64,000 bases of DNA from the NCBI GenBank assembly GCA_965153455.1, contig OZ234493.1, forward strand, positions 7,616,213-7,680,212, written 5' to 3'. How positions within the stretch are numbered: position 1 is the first letter of the stretch; the number at the start of each line of letters is the position of its first letter. Below are positions 22,604-35,495 of the stretch, piece after piece. The translations under genes and the position numbers were made by a program. The notes under the pieces were generated by a model. It was given only the letters and a program-made list of their open reading frames with translations. It was not told the DNA's origin and did not search any database. The stretch is from Sphagnum compactum (Eukaryota > Bryophyta > Sphagnopsida > Sphagnales).

Positions 22604-25600
22604 ACTAGTCACCCATGTGGGTACTATGGTCAAAATTCCAAAATAATAATTTACGAATACCTAATTCATTAATTAAATCTTTGTAACACGCCGAATTTTT
22701 TTGGGATAAATAACCCAAATTCCAAAATTCCATTGAAATTATTTTTGAAATATTAAAAAATAATAATCCCATTCTTAGACACAATGATAATTAGGAGTTT
22801 CTAAGTTCAAATCTAACATTTTTGGGGGCTTAATATGGCCTCGAAGACACCTCGCTATTATTATTAAAATAAATTAAAAAAAAGGGTGAAGGTACCGAGT
22901 ACCAATGTGGGTGGGTGGGTGCCGCTCGTTGTTCACCACCTTGGCCGGCCGTGGAGTGGAAGGAATTCAAATTCGAGGGCCCATTGCCGACTGATGTAAA
23001 AACCTGACAAACTTTATTGCAAAGGAGAGAATCAGGTCTCACAAAAGTACGGAGAATTTGAGAAGGAAGGAAGGAAAAGAATGGAAAAATATTGGAGTAT
23101 ATTATTATTATTATTATTATTTTAAAACCTAAACTAACACAATGCACATGAGTATTTTTTTTGGATTTAAAAAATTGTGGGTGGTTTCAACATAAATTAA
23201 AAATTCCAAAAAAATTGCCAATTTTTTTTGAAAAATCATCAGCCCTCTTGTCAAAAATTCCCAAAAGTTTAGATTTCATCTATCAAACATGAAGGCAAAT
23301 TTTGAAAAAAAATAATGTCACACAAAACTACATGTTGCCTCTAAATACGGTTCCATAAGTATTCAACCCTTAAACAACACACTCCCACCACTCTCAGTTT
23401 TAGGAAATTTCACACTCCACAAATTTGAATGCTCTTCTTCATTCATCCTACACTCTTGAAACGACCCCTTACCACTTCAAATTTCATAAAATTCCATGCA
23501 TTAAACTATTTGAATACATACGTCAAGTGTTTAGTACCACCCAAACACCACACAACTAAAAGATTGTTCATACAACGTTTAGTGTCTTTCATGGAAGAAT
23601 GGTAAAGCCTCAAAGTTCAAGTAAAATTTTGTTGCACAAGCCCTTTGATGGCATGATTATTAATTCTTTGATACATACATGTTTGTGTCAAAGTGAAAAG
23701 CCATCTTGAAGTTGTAATTTTCAATGATCTTGAAGCTCTCTTCATTATATCTTCATTTTCACATGTCCTTATGTCATGTCCTTTTATGGGATACCAAAAT
23801 CAAATTAAATCTTAGATTTTCAAACTTGCACATATTCTGAACCTAGCTTGCGAATCTCCAAGCCTTTAAACAAACTTGAGTTACAATAGCTACAAAGAGA
23901 GAAAGGAAATTGAATGAAGCATTAAGATTCTTTTTCTCATTTTAACACCTTCAAATTTTTGATTCTTGTTCCAAATATGTTTTAATCTCAATATGACGTT
24001 TGCCATGTTTGTAAGAACAATACAAGCAACTCTAAGATTATTGGATCATTTTTTTCCCAAAATCAATCTTTGATTATTATTATTTTGTAACCCTCATCAA
24101 GTCATCAACAACATCGTTGTCTAGTATAATGTGTTCAACAATTTCTTCCTTTAATTGCAAGCTCAATGTAATTTTTCTTTTCAATACATCATTGAATAAC
24201 CAATGCCTATGAGATTCATTTAAGACATAAGCTAATTGAATAAGAGAAAGGATGTCCATAATCAATTGAAACACATTCTAATAAGGAAACTCTGATTTGA
24301 TGACTATAGCATAGCTCAATTGTTTCTTGATATATCAATGTGTTTTGAAATAAGTGATTCTTTTTAGCAAACATATGAAATGAGCACAAACATTTCATGA
24401 ATATTGTTGCAAAGAAAAAGTTGAGTTGATATTAAACAACAAAATGTGAATGAAATATGAAGTTGAGCACTTGACATTTGACTTTGTTTTTATTAGAATA
24501 TTGAAGGTTCTAATGCCGTAGAACAAAATAAATACAATACTTATCCCTTTCATGCCTTGTTTTGCCATATTCATTGGGCTAGGTATTTATATATCTCAAG
24601 ATGTCATCTTTCAAATATTTTCATGTTTAGATTTCAACTAAAATTTGAGGTTTCACTTCCAATCTATTATTTATTAATAGGCTTCAAACAATCCACATGA
24701 AACATGTCTAGTGTGACAATTGACATTGATAAAGTTCACAACAAGCACAACTATGTCATGGGCTCCTTTTAACATCCAAAGGTAAAAAATGGTTGTGGAT
24801 AAACATTCTAGGTGTCACAAACAATACCTTGGACTTTCCTTCTAGTTGAAGCAACACTTATTTTGTGAGAACTCTTTTGGACAGAAAAAAGATTTGTAGA
24901 CATGGATGTAAGCCAATTTTTATGTTTGGTAAAATTCTTTTGGTGAATCGTGATCCTTGATGTTGTTAAATATATAAAACCAAAGAAGAAAAAAATGGTG
25001 CTTCAAATGATTCTTGGCCTAGTTTTTGTATGTCATTTTTAGAAAGCTTTCTAGGGTTTTTTTATTTTTTCCTTGTTTCTTTTGTAATAAATTTTAGAAT
25101 TTTTTGTGGTAACTTGTTCTCTAATGGTTATAATGCAATTAAGTTTCAAACAAAAAAATTAGATTGTACCATTTAAAATATTTGTTTTTCAAATATTGGA
25201 AACCTCCCAACCTTGCACTCTCCTACTTGCTTAATTAAATTGACAAATTTTTACAAGTTGCACATGATTGTGGAAGAAACCTTTGGAGGGTATATAAAAC
25301 ATGTTCACAATTCAAAATTGTAAACAACCTAAACTTAAATGAAAAGAATGTGATGTTACACACTTTATAGTACATGAGAAACTTGAAGTTTCAAAAATTG
25401 TCAATTTTTAAAAATACTTGATAGGTATTTGTGTTCATAAGAAAGGGTGAGAAATAATTCAAGCCAAAAATAGTGAAAAAATATGATTTTTATGTGTTAT
25501 GTCTTCGAACTTCAACCATTTGAATATTAAAAGTAACTTTCACAATGTTTTTGCATATTACAGTAATCCAAAACTTAAAGAAATCCATTGGTGAGCCAAA

Positions 25601-28280
25601 TCATGGTAAAATGTATAAAAACATAATCTACTCAAAATCTAAATTAAAACTAAAATAATTTTGTACATAAGTTCACGAGAAAGTATATTCAAAGCTTTTA
25701 TAAGTAGATATTTATAAAATCATTGGGCTTCCATTGAGTTTGTGATATTAAGTTGAATATATCATTTGAAAAACTTTAGTGTAATAAAAATAGATAACAA
25801 GTAGCTTTGAAATTGATTGGTCAATATATGTTTAAAATTACTTTTATATTAGAAGTTAACTATATTATGAAAAATAATATGCATAATCAAAAAATTAAAA
25901 AAATATTTTTTAAACCCTCATTAATTTAATTTTTTTTAAAAATCAATATTTCATCTACTTGCAACCACTTTATCAGAGCTAGACATTTACACAAGTATAT
26001 GCATTTTAAACAATTCTACTTAATGTGTATTAAATATGTGAATTTTCAATTTTAATATAATAAAAACTAAGATTATTTTCATATTAATCATTGAATCAAG
26101 TATATATTTTGCTTTCAATACATCAATGTTTATTATGGTAAATTTTTTTTTGTGATAAGTAACAAAGATTGTTTACTTTACCATGCAAAGGCTTGGTGAA
26201 TTACAATTTTATGATTTTTTTGGTGGGATGTTGATGTTAAAATATGTTCAGATTATAATGCTTTTAAAGTATATTAAACATTGAAAAATCATAATATATT
26301 CCAAAAAATAATTAACAATTTTGCTGAAATTTTTGGTATTTATTGAACCATATTATTCCATATGATTGAACCATGTAATAAGTTTGACAAATTATATATA
26401 CATTGCTAATAAATAAACATGGACATTCTTAATTGCTTAACCATAAGTGTGTAATACATTGAATATTTTAACAACCACATTCACATGGTAGGAAACAAAA
26501 GTAGTGAGGTGAACATCATTAGATTACCTTTTCCAAATGCTTATTTTGGACAATTAATGAAACAAAATCCTAGTGTAATTTGAAATGATTTAAAAAATAT
26601 ATTATATATACCATGAATTTACATAGAAATGGCATGGTTTTTAAATTTAAGTTATTCATTTGAATTTTGCAATGAAAATAAAATTATTATAGCTTTTTGA
26701 AAATTGAAATTATAAAGTTCAAATACCAATAATAAAACCCAAATTTAAAGGCATTAAATTTTGAATCAATGTACTGGGTGTTTCCATGGTACAGTGTACA
26801 CAAAAAGGAATCATTGTTTAACAATTTTCATTGCAACACATTTTTATGTGCCTTTTTAAATATTTGAAAAAGATTTTGTAATAAAACTATGCAATTAAAG
26901 GTGGATAACATCCTAAACTCTCATTTGAACAATGCAATGGTTGATTGGAATACATTTCTAACTTGCAAAAACTTGTCACAAAAACAAAACAACCAGAAAA
27001 TACTAGCTTTAATAAGAATTTGTTCATAAAAATTTTCAAGTACAAAGAAGCAACCATAATGAACAATCTTTTCCATGAAAACTTTCAATTTGTTTTAACT
27101 ACATGATTTTCATATTAAATGATAAATTAATGTTTAGTAGTGTATTATGTTAGGATAATGTTGATGATTATAATCTTTTCAAGCTATAAAATGTTCTTCC
27201 ATTAAAAATATAATTGGTTCAAATGTTGTTTTTATCATTCTACAAAGGAAATGTGAAAATTCAAAATTAATGAAAAATGAAAAATTGCTATTAAACAAGG
27301 TGATTTAAATATTTTTAATGAAAATTATTGGTGTACAATTATATAAAGACAAAAACATATGAATCAATTTCATATTCATGGTTTATATAACTTGTCTTTT
27401 TGTTAAAGCTCGAATTAATTATATGTGATTTAATTTTTTTTCAAAATAAGTGAAATTTTATGCGTGAGTACTTTTGATATTATATGTAATTCCAATTTTG
27501 ACACAAAGTGTATACACATAACATGGAAATATTTTATTATATATATTATAATATTGAAACAATTTTTTCTCACACCTTGTAGTGCAATTTAAGCCTTAAA
27601 TGGTTCACTTTCACCAATTGACCAAATTTTAAGATAAGCGATTGTATGTTTATTTCTAATAATCACCCCACATTGATTAGGATATTAATACATTTGACAC
27701 TTATATAATTCAATCATTTATATTTCTTTGCAATAACCTTTACAAAGTTTATACTTTTAAGGCGATGTCCAAATTCTTGATTGTGTGCAATCATTATATG
27801 TTCTTTACATTGGCATTCATTAAAAAATTGGATTAGTGTTGGTAGGTCTTGTTGATCACGAAAACACCATTTGTGAGGTTTGATCTCGTAACCTCTAGGA
27901 TCGAGGCAACTAAGTTTTAGGGTTTTTAGATAGGAGGTCTTGAGTTTGTTTGCAACCATCACTGGAACCTAATTGGATAAATACTTTGGTTTAATTGTAG
28001 GCTGTAGCATGTATAATTGCAATTTGGGTTGAAATATGAAAATAAACTTCAACATTACGTTGTGAACAACCTACAATTCATAATGCCATAATCACCATAC
28101 ACATAAAAGCCCAATTCCAAACGAGGGGATAATATTAAATTACAATGACCTAAAGTTGTAATCCAAATGCGAGCTCATTTTGTCTAACTCTTTCCATGCA
28201 AATTCACAAATTCGTTAATTTGTTTTATTCCTTCCATGGCATTGGTGATGAAGAATACAATCCCCCTCTCCTTCACCATG
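22604..28280. other. AT-rich intergenic DNA, no gene recognised
   Basis: No open frame here is protein-like. An 82-codon frame on the minus strand (27714-27962) lacks recognisable similarity. No transposon ends or RNA genes were found. Confidence 0.5.
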
Positions 28281-28301
28281 CCCCCCCCCCCCCCCCCCCC
28301 C
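28281..28301 (+). repeat. C21 homopolymer
   Basis: A run of 21 C lies in AT-rich surroundings. It is comparable in length to the runs at 2657, 2700 and 15443. Confidence 0.85.
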
Positions 28302-28570
28302 TTCCCCGCACCCAAAAAACCTCCAATGTCTTTCATTCACATGCATGTTCATATGAATGCCAAAGTCTTGGACTTTCCCATGCAAATTGACAAACATATT
28401 GTCATCAATTCATGTGATAACCAAGAATATATAGCCCACTCTACAAAGGGAGAATGTGATGATAAAAAAGGAGAAAAAGCCCACCCCCACAAAAAGGAAG
28501 AATATGATGATGAAAAGAATAAAGCCCAACCCCAAGAGTGAGCAAAATACTTTTACTAGCAACCATCCAA

Positions 28571-28782
28571 GTGCCCTCCAATTACACTAAAAGAAATCGA
28601 AACAAGTTGTTATTATGTTCCAAGTGCCCTCCAATTACACTAAAAGAAATCAAAACAAGTTGTTGTTATGTTCCAAGTGCCCTCCAATTACACTAAAAGA
28701 AATCGAAACAAGTTGTTATTATGTTCCAAGTGCCCTCCAATTACACTAAAAGAAATCGAAACAAGTTGTTATTATGTTCCAA
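28571..28782 (+). repeat. 53-bp tandem repeat, 4 units
   Basis: Four units of 53 bases start at 28571, 28624, 28677 and 28730. Each begins GTGCCCTCCAATTACACTAA. The second unit differs at two positions and the others are almost identical. Each unit contains CACTAAAAGAAAT, one mismatch from the CACTA-element end found at 54901, which may be coincidence. Confidence 0.93.
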
Positions 28783-28810
28783 TTGATCTTGAGATGAATT
28801 GGAACATAAG
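28773..28810. repeat. 13-bp inverted repeat at the end of the tandem array
   Basis: TTATGTTCCAATT (28773-28785) is exactly complementary to 28798-28810, with a 12-base loop. The left arm is the tail of the last 53-bp unit, so the array ends in a foldback. Confidence 0.8.
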
Positions 28811-31488
28811 TAGAGATGCACCCTTATCAAACTCAACCCGAGTGAGTGACTTACCAAGTCCTGTACTCGTAGGGTGCAATTTAGCTTCCATTTCATTGCT
28901 ATGGCTCATCACTATCATGCCTAGAGGAACCTGGGCAAACTCACTCACTCACTCACTCCGAGGGAGGGAGAATAATGCACTGTTTTCTAGTACAACCCAA
29001 AAACCAAAACAAAAAAAACAAAAAAAAGTAGTCCACAACAAGAAGGAGGGGCTTTTACCTAAACCCAAAGAAATCAAAGGGAGAGAGAGAGAGAGGTGTT
29101 TAACCTCTTGAGGGCTCTAACTAAGGTACAACCCTAAAAGAAATTATTTAAAAAAAGAAGAAAACCACAAATCCCTAGGATGAACCCTAGAAACCCAATT
29201 AGGCATTGAAGTAGGGTTTACAAACCCCAAGAATCCAACCCCCATGGACGACCCCACCCCTCCCCAAATCCCCAAAAACCTCCTTTTTTTCTCTCATTCA
29301 TAATAATATGTGCAAAATCGGCACCCCACTCCCAATGCATCATTCATTCATTCATTCACTCATTCATTCACAATTCTTCTCTCATTACCCAAAATCTGGT
29401 CTTCTTGGAGCCCAAGCCCAAGCCAAAGCCTTTGCTGTGAGAGCTTCTTCAAGGCTCCTTGGTGGTGGTGGTGGTGGTGGTTGTTGTTGTTGTTGTAGTT
29501 GTTGTAGTTGTTGTTGTTGCATGCATGCATGAGTGAGCGCGAGCAAACTTGCAGGCCATGGAAGGATCATGGTATGTACATATATGATCTGTGACATTCG
29601 TGAAGACTAACTGATGATCATGTACGCAAGTGTAACTTCTGATCCTGTGCAGAGGAGGAAGAGTCCTCCACCAGCAGCAGCAGCAGCAGGAGGAGGAGTA
29701 GGAGGAGGAGGAGGAGGAGGAGGCTGAACTTACTTTGTGTTTATGTTTTGTGTAGATTTGAAGTTTGGGTCATGAATCTCAAGGTTTCCTCAAGTATGCT
29801 TTACTAAGATGGGGTGTTTTTTTTGGGTAAACTCTTTTGGGTGGGTGGTTGTTCCTGCTGGTTGTCACGGATGGAATCATCATGTGTGTGCTTTTAGACT
29901 TGTTGGAGGAGTCTGCAGGGCCAGTGTGCAGTCGTCTACTGGGTATGTGAGAAATTGGTTGATTGATTGGGCCTCGTGTCTTGCAATGGCAGTTCTGAGG
30001 ATTTGGGTTTTTGTGTAGACTCATGCAGGTGGTTCAATTCATGTCATGTGGGAATTGGGGAGTGGGGGTTGGCTGTCTAATGTAGAGGAATTTTTTTTCT
30101 CTTGTGGTTTCTTTGTCGAGGAGGAGGAGGAGGAGGATCATGCGTGTGACATTTGATTACATGATCTTGATGAGATCTTGAGCCCCCGGCTTTAGTAGGA
30201 GCAAGTCTGGCTGTTCTTGTTGTTGTTGGTTTTGAAGTCTGGCTGGCTGGCTGGTGTGCAATGGTATATGGTCTCTACTATAGGGCTTGTTGGTTTGATG
30301 CAGAAGCCTGCTGGTTCTAGTCTCCAGGGTCATGGAGAGTTACAGTGTAAGGTGTGAAGAAGCTGTAACTATTACAGTCGTAATGTATTGTCATGAACTT
30401 AGGTTCCAAGCATGAACACTTCAATCCAGCTTGTTTCTGGTAGTCTGTAGTTCTGCAAGTTCGCCTTGCTGCAATGGGTTGAAACTTGATGAGAGAAGTT
30501 GAACAATGTGAATTGCGTTTTGGGGGCTCATTCTGTTTGTGGGTTCGTGACCAAATTGTCATGAAGAACTTTGCTCAGGATTTTCCGGAAGTCTCTTGCA
30601 AGCACATGCATTGGAAACTGATACCCATCACACACTCTCAACTAAGAACCTAGCTTCTTCACTGGGAAGTCCTTTTTCTTCTTCTTCTCCTGGAAGGGTT
30701 TTTCGAGGAGCCTCTTATAGGGTTCCAGGAATAACATCTGAACCAGAAAAAGGACGGTCAAGTTTGGAGGATGAGATCAAGCACGTACGTTGAATACAAT
30801 ACATGATGCACCGGGTTGATGATCAGAGAACTAAATGAGAATTGTGATTCACTGACGCTGTTTCTTGAGACACCCATGAAGCTGATCACAAGCCTAAAGG
30901 CTTGTTCTTCAAGGGTCCTCACAAATGCTTTGTAGACAGACCCTTCAATGAAATGGAGAAGACTCGTCTAAGGGATTTGATGAGGAGGTGCTGTCGTCAC
31001 ATGGGTCCGTGCATTTGTTCCAGTATTTTGCTGTTGCTTGCTCCAGACTGAACTTGCTTGCATTGCTGTTTGATACAGAGATGGGGCTTGCAACTGCAAG
31101 TTTGCATCATGAAGACGAGTGTAGGTTTGAACAAGTTTTGGTTCTTGAAGGTTTGGACCACATTTGGTTCCTGCAGGTTTTAGTGCTCTGGAGTTAGATA
31201 CTGAAATGCAAACTTTTCAGGAGCTCAAGTGATCATGCCAATCTTGGGGCATTGTGAATTGGGTTTGTGAGCTTCATGGTGATCTCGAGCTGGAGCTTTT
31301 GTTTGTATGCATGTTTGGCAGCTTATTGTTTCCAAGAGCTCTCCTTTGCAAGAATGCGGAAAAAAGAACAGGAACAACAGACAAGGCCTGCAACAGGAAG
31401 TGCATGCATGATGATGATTCTGTGGGTGTTGTGTTCTGCATGGTGATGCAGGTCACATTCGGTCAGAGGGTGGAGCAATAGCAGCTTG
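28811..31488 (+). promoter_or_regulatory. Probable promoter and long 5' leader of the bHLH gene
   Basis: From about 29.3 kb the sequence becomes less AT-rich. It carries triplet runs (GGT)n/(GTT)n at 29460-29518, (CAG)n/(GGA)n at 29670-29722 and (GAG)n near 30118. No protein-like frame is found before the bHLH start at 31489. There are many ATGs and short frames, so if this is leader it has many upstream ORFs. A transcription start or leader introns cannot be placed from the sequence alone. Confidence 0.4.
31311..31481 (+). other. Candidate upstream ORF of the bHLH gene (56 codons)
   Basis: An ATG at 31311 opens a frame that stops with TAG at 31479-31481, only 7 bases before the bHLH ATG and in a different frame. 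If it lies on the same transcript, ribosomes would have to reinitiate or leak past it, so it could restrain translation. It encodes no known peptide. Transcription across it is inferred. Confidence 0.3.
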
Positions 31489-33552
31489 ATGGGAGGACCG
31501 GATTCCAGTTGCAGCATGAGTTCTCTCTTCTTCGGCCAAGACTCAATATTGCCTGCAGGAGACAGCTGCTGCAAGCCAAAGAGTTGCGCTTACGGCGCCG
31601 GGCGATTCCAACGGCCAGACCAAGTGTTGCTGGGAGGAGGAGGCTTCGAGTTGGCGATGTCCAAGGCAGACCAGTTGCAGCAGCTGGAAACGACGACGTC
31701 GAGAGCGCGGCGGGGGCTCGTACTAGATAGTCTGCTGCTGCGCTCCAGCTGCAGTAGCAGCATGGTAGACTCGAGCAGTGAAATCGTGACGGCGGCGGAC
31801 GATCAAGACGTCGGTCTGACATGCAGTGCGAGCAGCGAGCAGATCAACATGAGGAGGAACCATCTTATGATGCCTGCACATGCTAGCTCGGGAACTGCTG
31901 CATCGTGTCTTCAGCAGCAGCTAAGATCGGACAGCAGCAGCAGTGGCGCCAGGCTACAGTTCTGCTGCATCGAGAGCCCTGCCGGTCCTCTTTCCCGCGG
32001 GGAAAATGAGGAGGAGTCTCAGCTTCAAGGGTCGGAGCCTAGTTTCTTCAACGCAAACTCAGTCTCAGCTTGTGGGGAGCTGCAGGGCTCCTTCATGACA
32101 ATGGGTCTGAAGAAAGAAACGTGGATGGATTTGCGGTTGCACGAGGAAAAACCGTTTGTCTTCCAAGAACACTCGCCGGCCTACGCGGGAGCTGTTCCGT
32201 CTTCGCTAGAGGCTGGCGGCTCGTACCTGAATCCTCAGGCTCCAGGACACGCCGCAATAACACCGACTGCTGCCATTCTTCCTGGATTCGCTGCAACACA
32301 ATCCGCACCTCTTCCCAGCAGCTTTGCAGCAGCTCCTGGAGCTGTTCTATCCCATGAGGTGGAGCTGCTGCAAGGCGAGTCCCGCATTCATAACTTGCGA
32401 AACAAGATGGCGAGTAGTATGAGGGCAATCCTGTTTCGGGCTTCGTTGCCAATGCCGACTGCCGCGGAGATCGAGAGCTCCAGACCCAAACGACGGAATG
32501 TGCGAATCTCCAAGGACCCACAAAGCGTTGCAGCCCGGCACAGGCGCGAGAGAATCAGTGACCGCATCCGTGTGCTGCAGAGGCTAGTCCCGGGCGGCAC
32601 AAAGATGGACACTGCCTCCATGCTCGACGAAGCCATCCACTATGTCAAGTTCCTCAAGCTTCAATTGCAGGTCAGTCTCAGAGGGACCTTCAGAGGACTC
32701 TGAATTCCTGAGGAGCTTTCCACTTGCACTAGAGACAAACCCAATTGCTCACATTCTGCTGTTCTGGACAAGAACCCACTGCAAACAAATCTTGTGAAGC
32801 TATTACAGAAGATGATGATGATACTGACATGATCATCCTTGTGAGAAATTCTATTTCAGCTGCAAGAAACCAACAGCTATGCTGACAGCCAGAAAAAGAC
32901 ATGTAATCTTCAAGCAACATGATGATCACATGTGATCTTCATAATTGTTCTACTTGAATCATCATGTAGAGCTGCAAGCAAATCACAGACAGTTTTGGGC
33001 TTGTGTCTAGATTACTAAGTACACCATCTCTTGGGGTTGACATGTATGTATGTGTAAAGCATTCACTGTGGTAATTTTCTTCACTCCCCTGCTGAGCTTT
33101 GATTTTGATCCTGTAGATGCTTAGACTGTGGAGCCTGGGTTTATGTGCAGACACTGGAGCAACTTGGGAATCATGATGGGTCAATGTGTGATCCTGCAAC
33201 AATATTGTACAATGGAGAGCTTGCAATGGGTGTAGAGAGTCCTAATACTCTTGCTGCTGCTGCTGCTGCAGCTCCAATGCGAGCATTTGACTTGAACTGC
33301 ACAGTGCATAATCAGTTCAATTCATCATGTGAAACTGCTGCAGTAGTAGCTGCAGCTGGTGGTGCAGCACCTGGGTCTGTGATAGTAACTGCTGGGTCAC
33401 TTTCCAGTGGTCAATCTCTGGATGCCTCTTGCATCAGCTCTGGAGTGCACTGGCCTACTGCCCTGAGTTCTGTTTCCAATCTAGTACCTTTTGGAGGCAC
33501 TAGTGGAGGAGGTCAATTTCCTGACCCTCTGCAAGAGCAGTTTTGTCACTGA
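31489..33552 (+). CDS. bHLH transcription factor, class VIIIb (HECATE/INDEHISCENT-like), two exons
   Basis: Exon 1 is 31489-32670, the intron 32671-33150 (GTCAGT...GTGCAG, phase 0) and exon 2 33151-33552. The protein has 527 residues. Residues about 1-310 are low-complexity (Ser, Gln, Gly, Ala). Residues about 311-333 start [10 protein letters not shown], the short conserved block that precedes the bHLH in HECATE-type proteins. Residues about 334-393 form the bHLH: basic region [20 protein letters not shown], then helix 1, loop [11 protein letters not shown], and helix 2. Exon 2 continues the second helix (TLEQL) and then adds a disordered Ala/Gly/Ser tail. The family binds E/G-box DNA as dimers in the nucleus. 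In Arabidopsis its members act in meristem, gynoecium and fruit patterning; a role in this plant is unknown. The ATG at 31489 is the first in frame. The protein is much longer than Arabidopsis HEC proteins. It converges with ARP3. Confidence 0.93.
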
Positions 33553-35495
33553 AATCTCAATGATTCTTTTTTCAAGTTTGGAATGCCAAGCAAGTTATTA
33601 CAGTACCCATCAGGGTCATCTCAGCCAATCTTCTCCAAGAGGTGAGAAATCTGGAAGGTGAGCCAGCAGATGGGTGGCTTTCTCAAACTGCGATGTGTAC
33701 AGTTTCTTTGAGCATTTTGTTTTGTGAGCTACACAATGAATGATGTGCTGCTATCCATTTCTGCTGCAAAAGGTAGACTGCCCGGAAGTTGACAGTCCAA
33801 GAGCTTGTTACAACAGTACATGGATCTGGCAGCTGTGACTTGGTTGATGGAAGGAAATAATGACTGAGGAGGGAACTTTGGTATTCATTTACTTTGCTAA
33901 GCTCATACCTGAGGATTCTTGCATCTACCGGGAAGCAAGCAGCATGTTTTCCAGTTACATTTTCTGAATCCTGCTCCCTGGTTCTCTCTGCTGCTATTTC
34001 TGCCAAGGAAGATGACTTGGGTCATGACTTCTTGGGAGGGTCTTGATGATACAGGGATGATGAGCCTTCTCTAAGATTGTTTAACATTTGGCTTCAGCTT
34101 AGTATAATTCATAAAAGCTCTCTCTGTGTAACAGAGGCATTTGATCAGGAGCATGCTGACCGGCTGTGTAAAAAGTTGAGAGATGGTCATTGATCTTCAA
34201 GAATCATGTAGGTAGGTAGGTAGGTGTCTCTCCTTGTGTACAGACTTTAATTAAGGCACATATATAAATCTAGATGACAGCTTCAAAACTTGGGTTGTTG
34301 AGCAGGAGTGTAGAAATGTGGATGTGGCACCAGAGTATTAAGAAAACCTATAGCTTGAACCGTCTACTTAAAAGCTTTTAATGGACAATGTGATAGGTAG
34401 TATAATCATGTACTATGGCTTGATTTACGAATCTGGCCAATAAGGTGGCAACAAAGTGTGGTATACTTTATGAGCTTTTCTGCAAGTATATGTGCAATTG
34501 AGCACATATCTGTTGAACTTATGAATGCTGTCTCATTTTGAGCTTCTCTTTCACCTGTACATGTTTTTATATGTGAAGAGCTCCCAGTCCACTTTTCTCT
34601 GTGACACAAGGACATTGCATTGAAGAGCTGATGATTCCTGGCAATCCATGTCTCTTTCAACATTCTAGACACCGGCTCATACTCAAGCATCTTGTTCATG
34701 CTCATTCTCATGTTTAGTTTTGACCCTAATTATCAGACTCAAACATCAGTGCACAGTGGCTACAAAATGTGATCAGACTCCAAACTGACAAATAGGTGAA
34801 CCAAAAGCCCACTGTAGATTAGAAGTCGTGCAGTTGTGGCCCCTTGTGTTGGCCTCTAGTGCCACAATAAAGAGTAAGGCTCTTGAGGACAAGAGGAGAG
34901 GACTCGGTGTCACAAAAAAACCTTGCAAAAAGCAACCCAACTTCTCTGCAGTATGCAGTAATTATCACCCATGTCAAATACAGTAAATAGACTGTTGGAA
35001 ACATGTCAGTGACACTGATCAATTAATGCATCTTTTCTTGTCTCTCAACCAGGTCAGGTTAATGTTGAAGACATTATGCTCTCATTCTAAGGAACATGCA
35101 GTAGCAGAAATCTATTCTGAATTTGCATTGAAAGTATATTTGAGTAAATCATGAATCAGCTGTCTATCATTGTACTCTTCACACTTACTCTGAGTGCAGT
35201 CTCTGAGCATGGCAAAAAGAAAGCAACTTCCCAGCAAGCAGTATTCTCTAGGCATCATCACTGCAAGCTGGGACCAAGATGCTGTGCTGCATAAGTATAA
35301 CCCCCAGAGCTTCAGTTTCAGTAAGCTTCTAGCAACCAATGTTGTTGAAATGGTTCATTGAACAACCACCAACCATAATCGCTGGCCAATCACACTAGAT
35401 GATGGACAATCCTAGATGGACAAATGGCTTCTGCGCTAATCCTTTGCTACTTTATAGACATATATTGAAGGGAACTGAAACGGGACCTGAGAGGA
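33553..35495. other. 3' regions of two convergent genes
   Basis: The bHLH gene ends at 33552 on the plus strand and ARP3 ends at 35496 on the minus strand, so this gap must hold both 3' untranslated regions. No protein-like frame or transposon was recognised. A short TAGG tract lies near 34210. Polyadenylation sites cannot be placed reliably. Confidence 0.6.

Noticed and set aside
31463-31822. Minus-strand open frames opposite the bHLH exon
   Set aside because: They are shadows of the GC-rich coding exon on the other strand.
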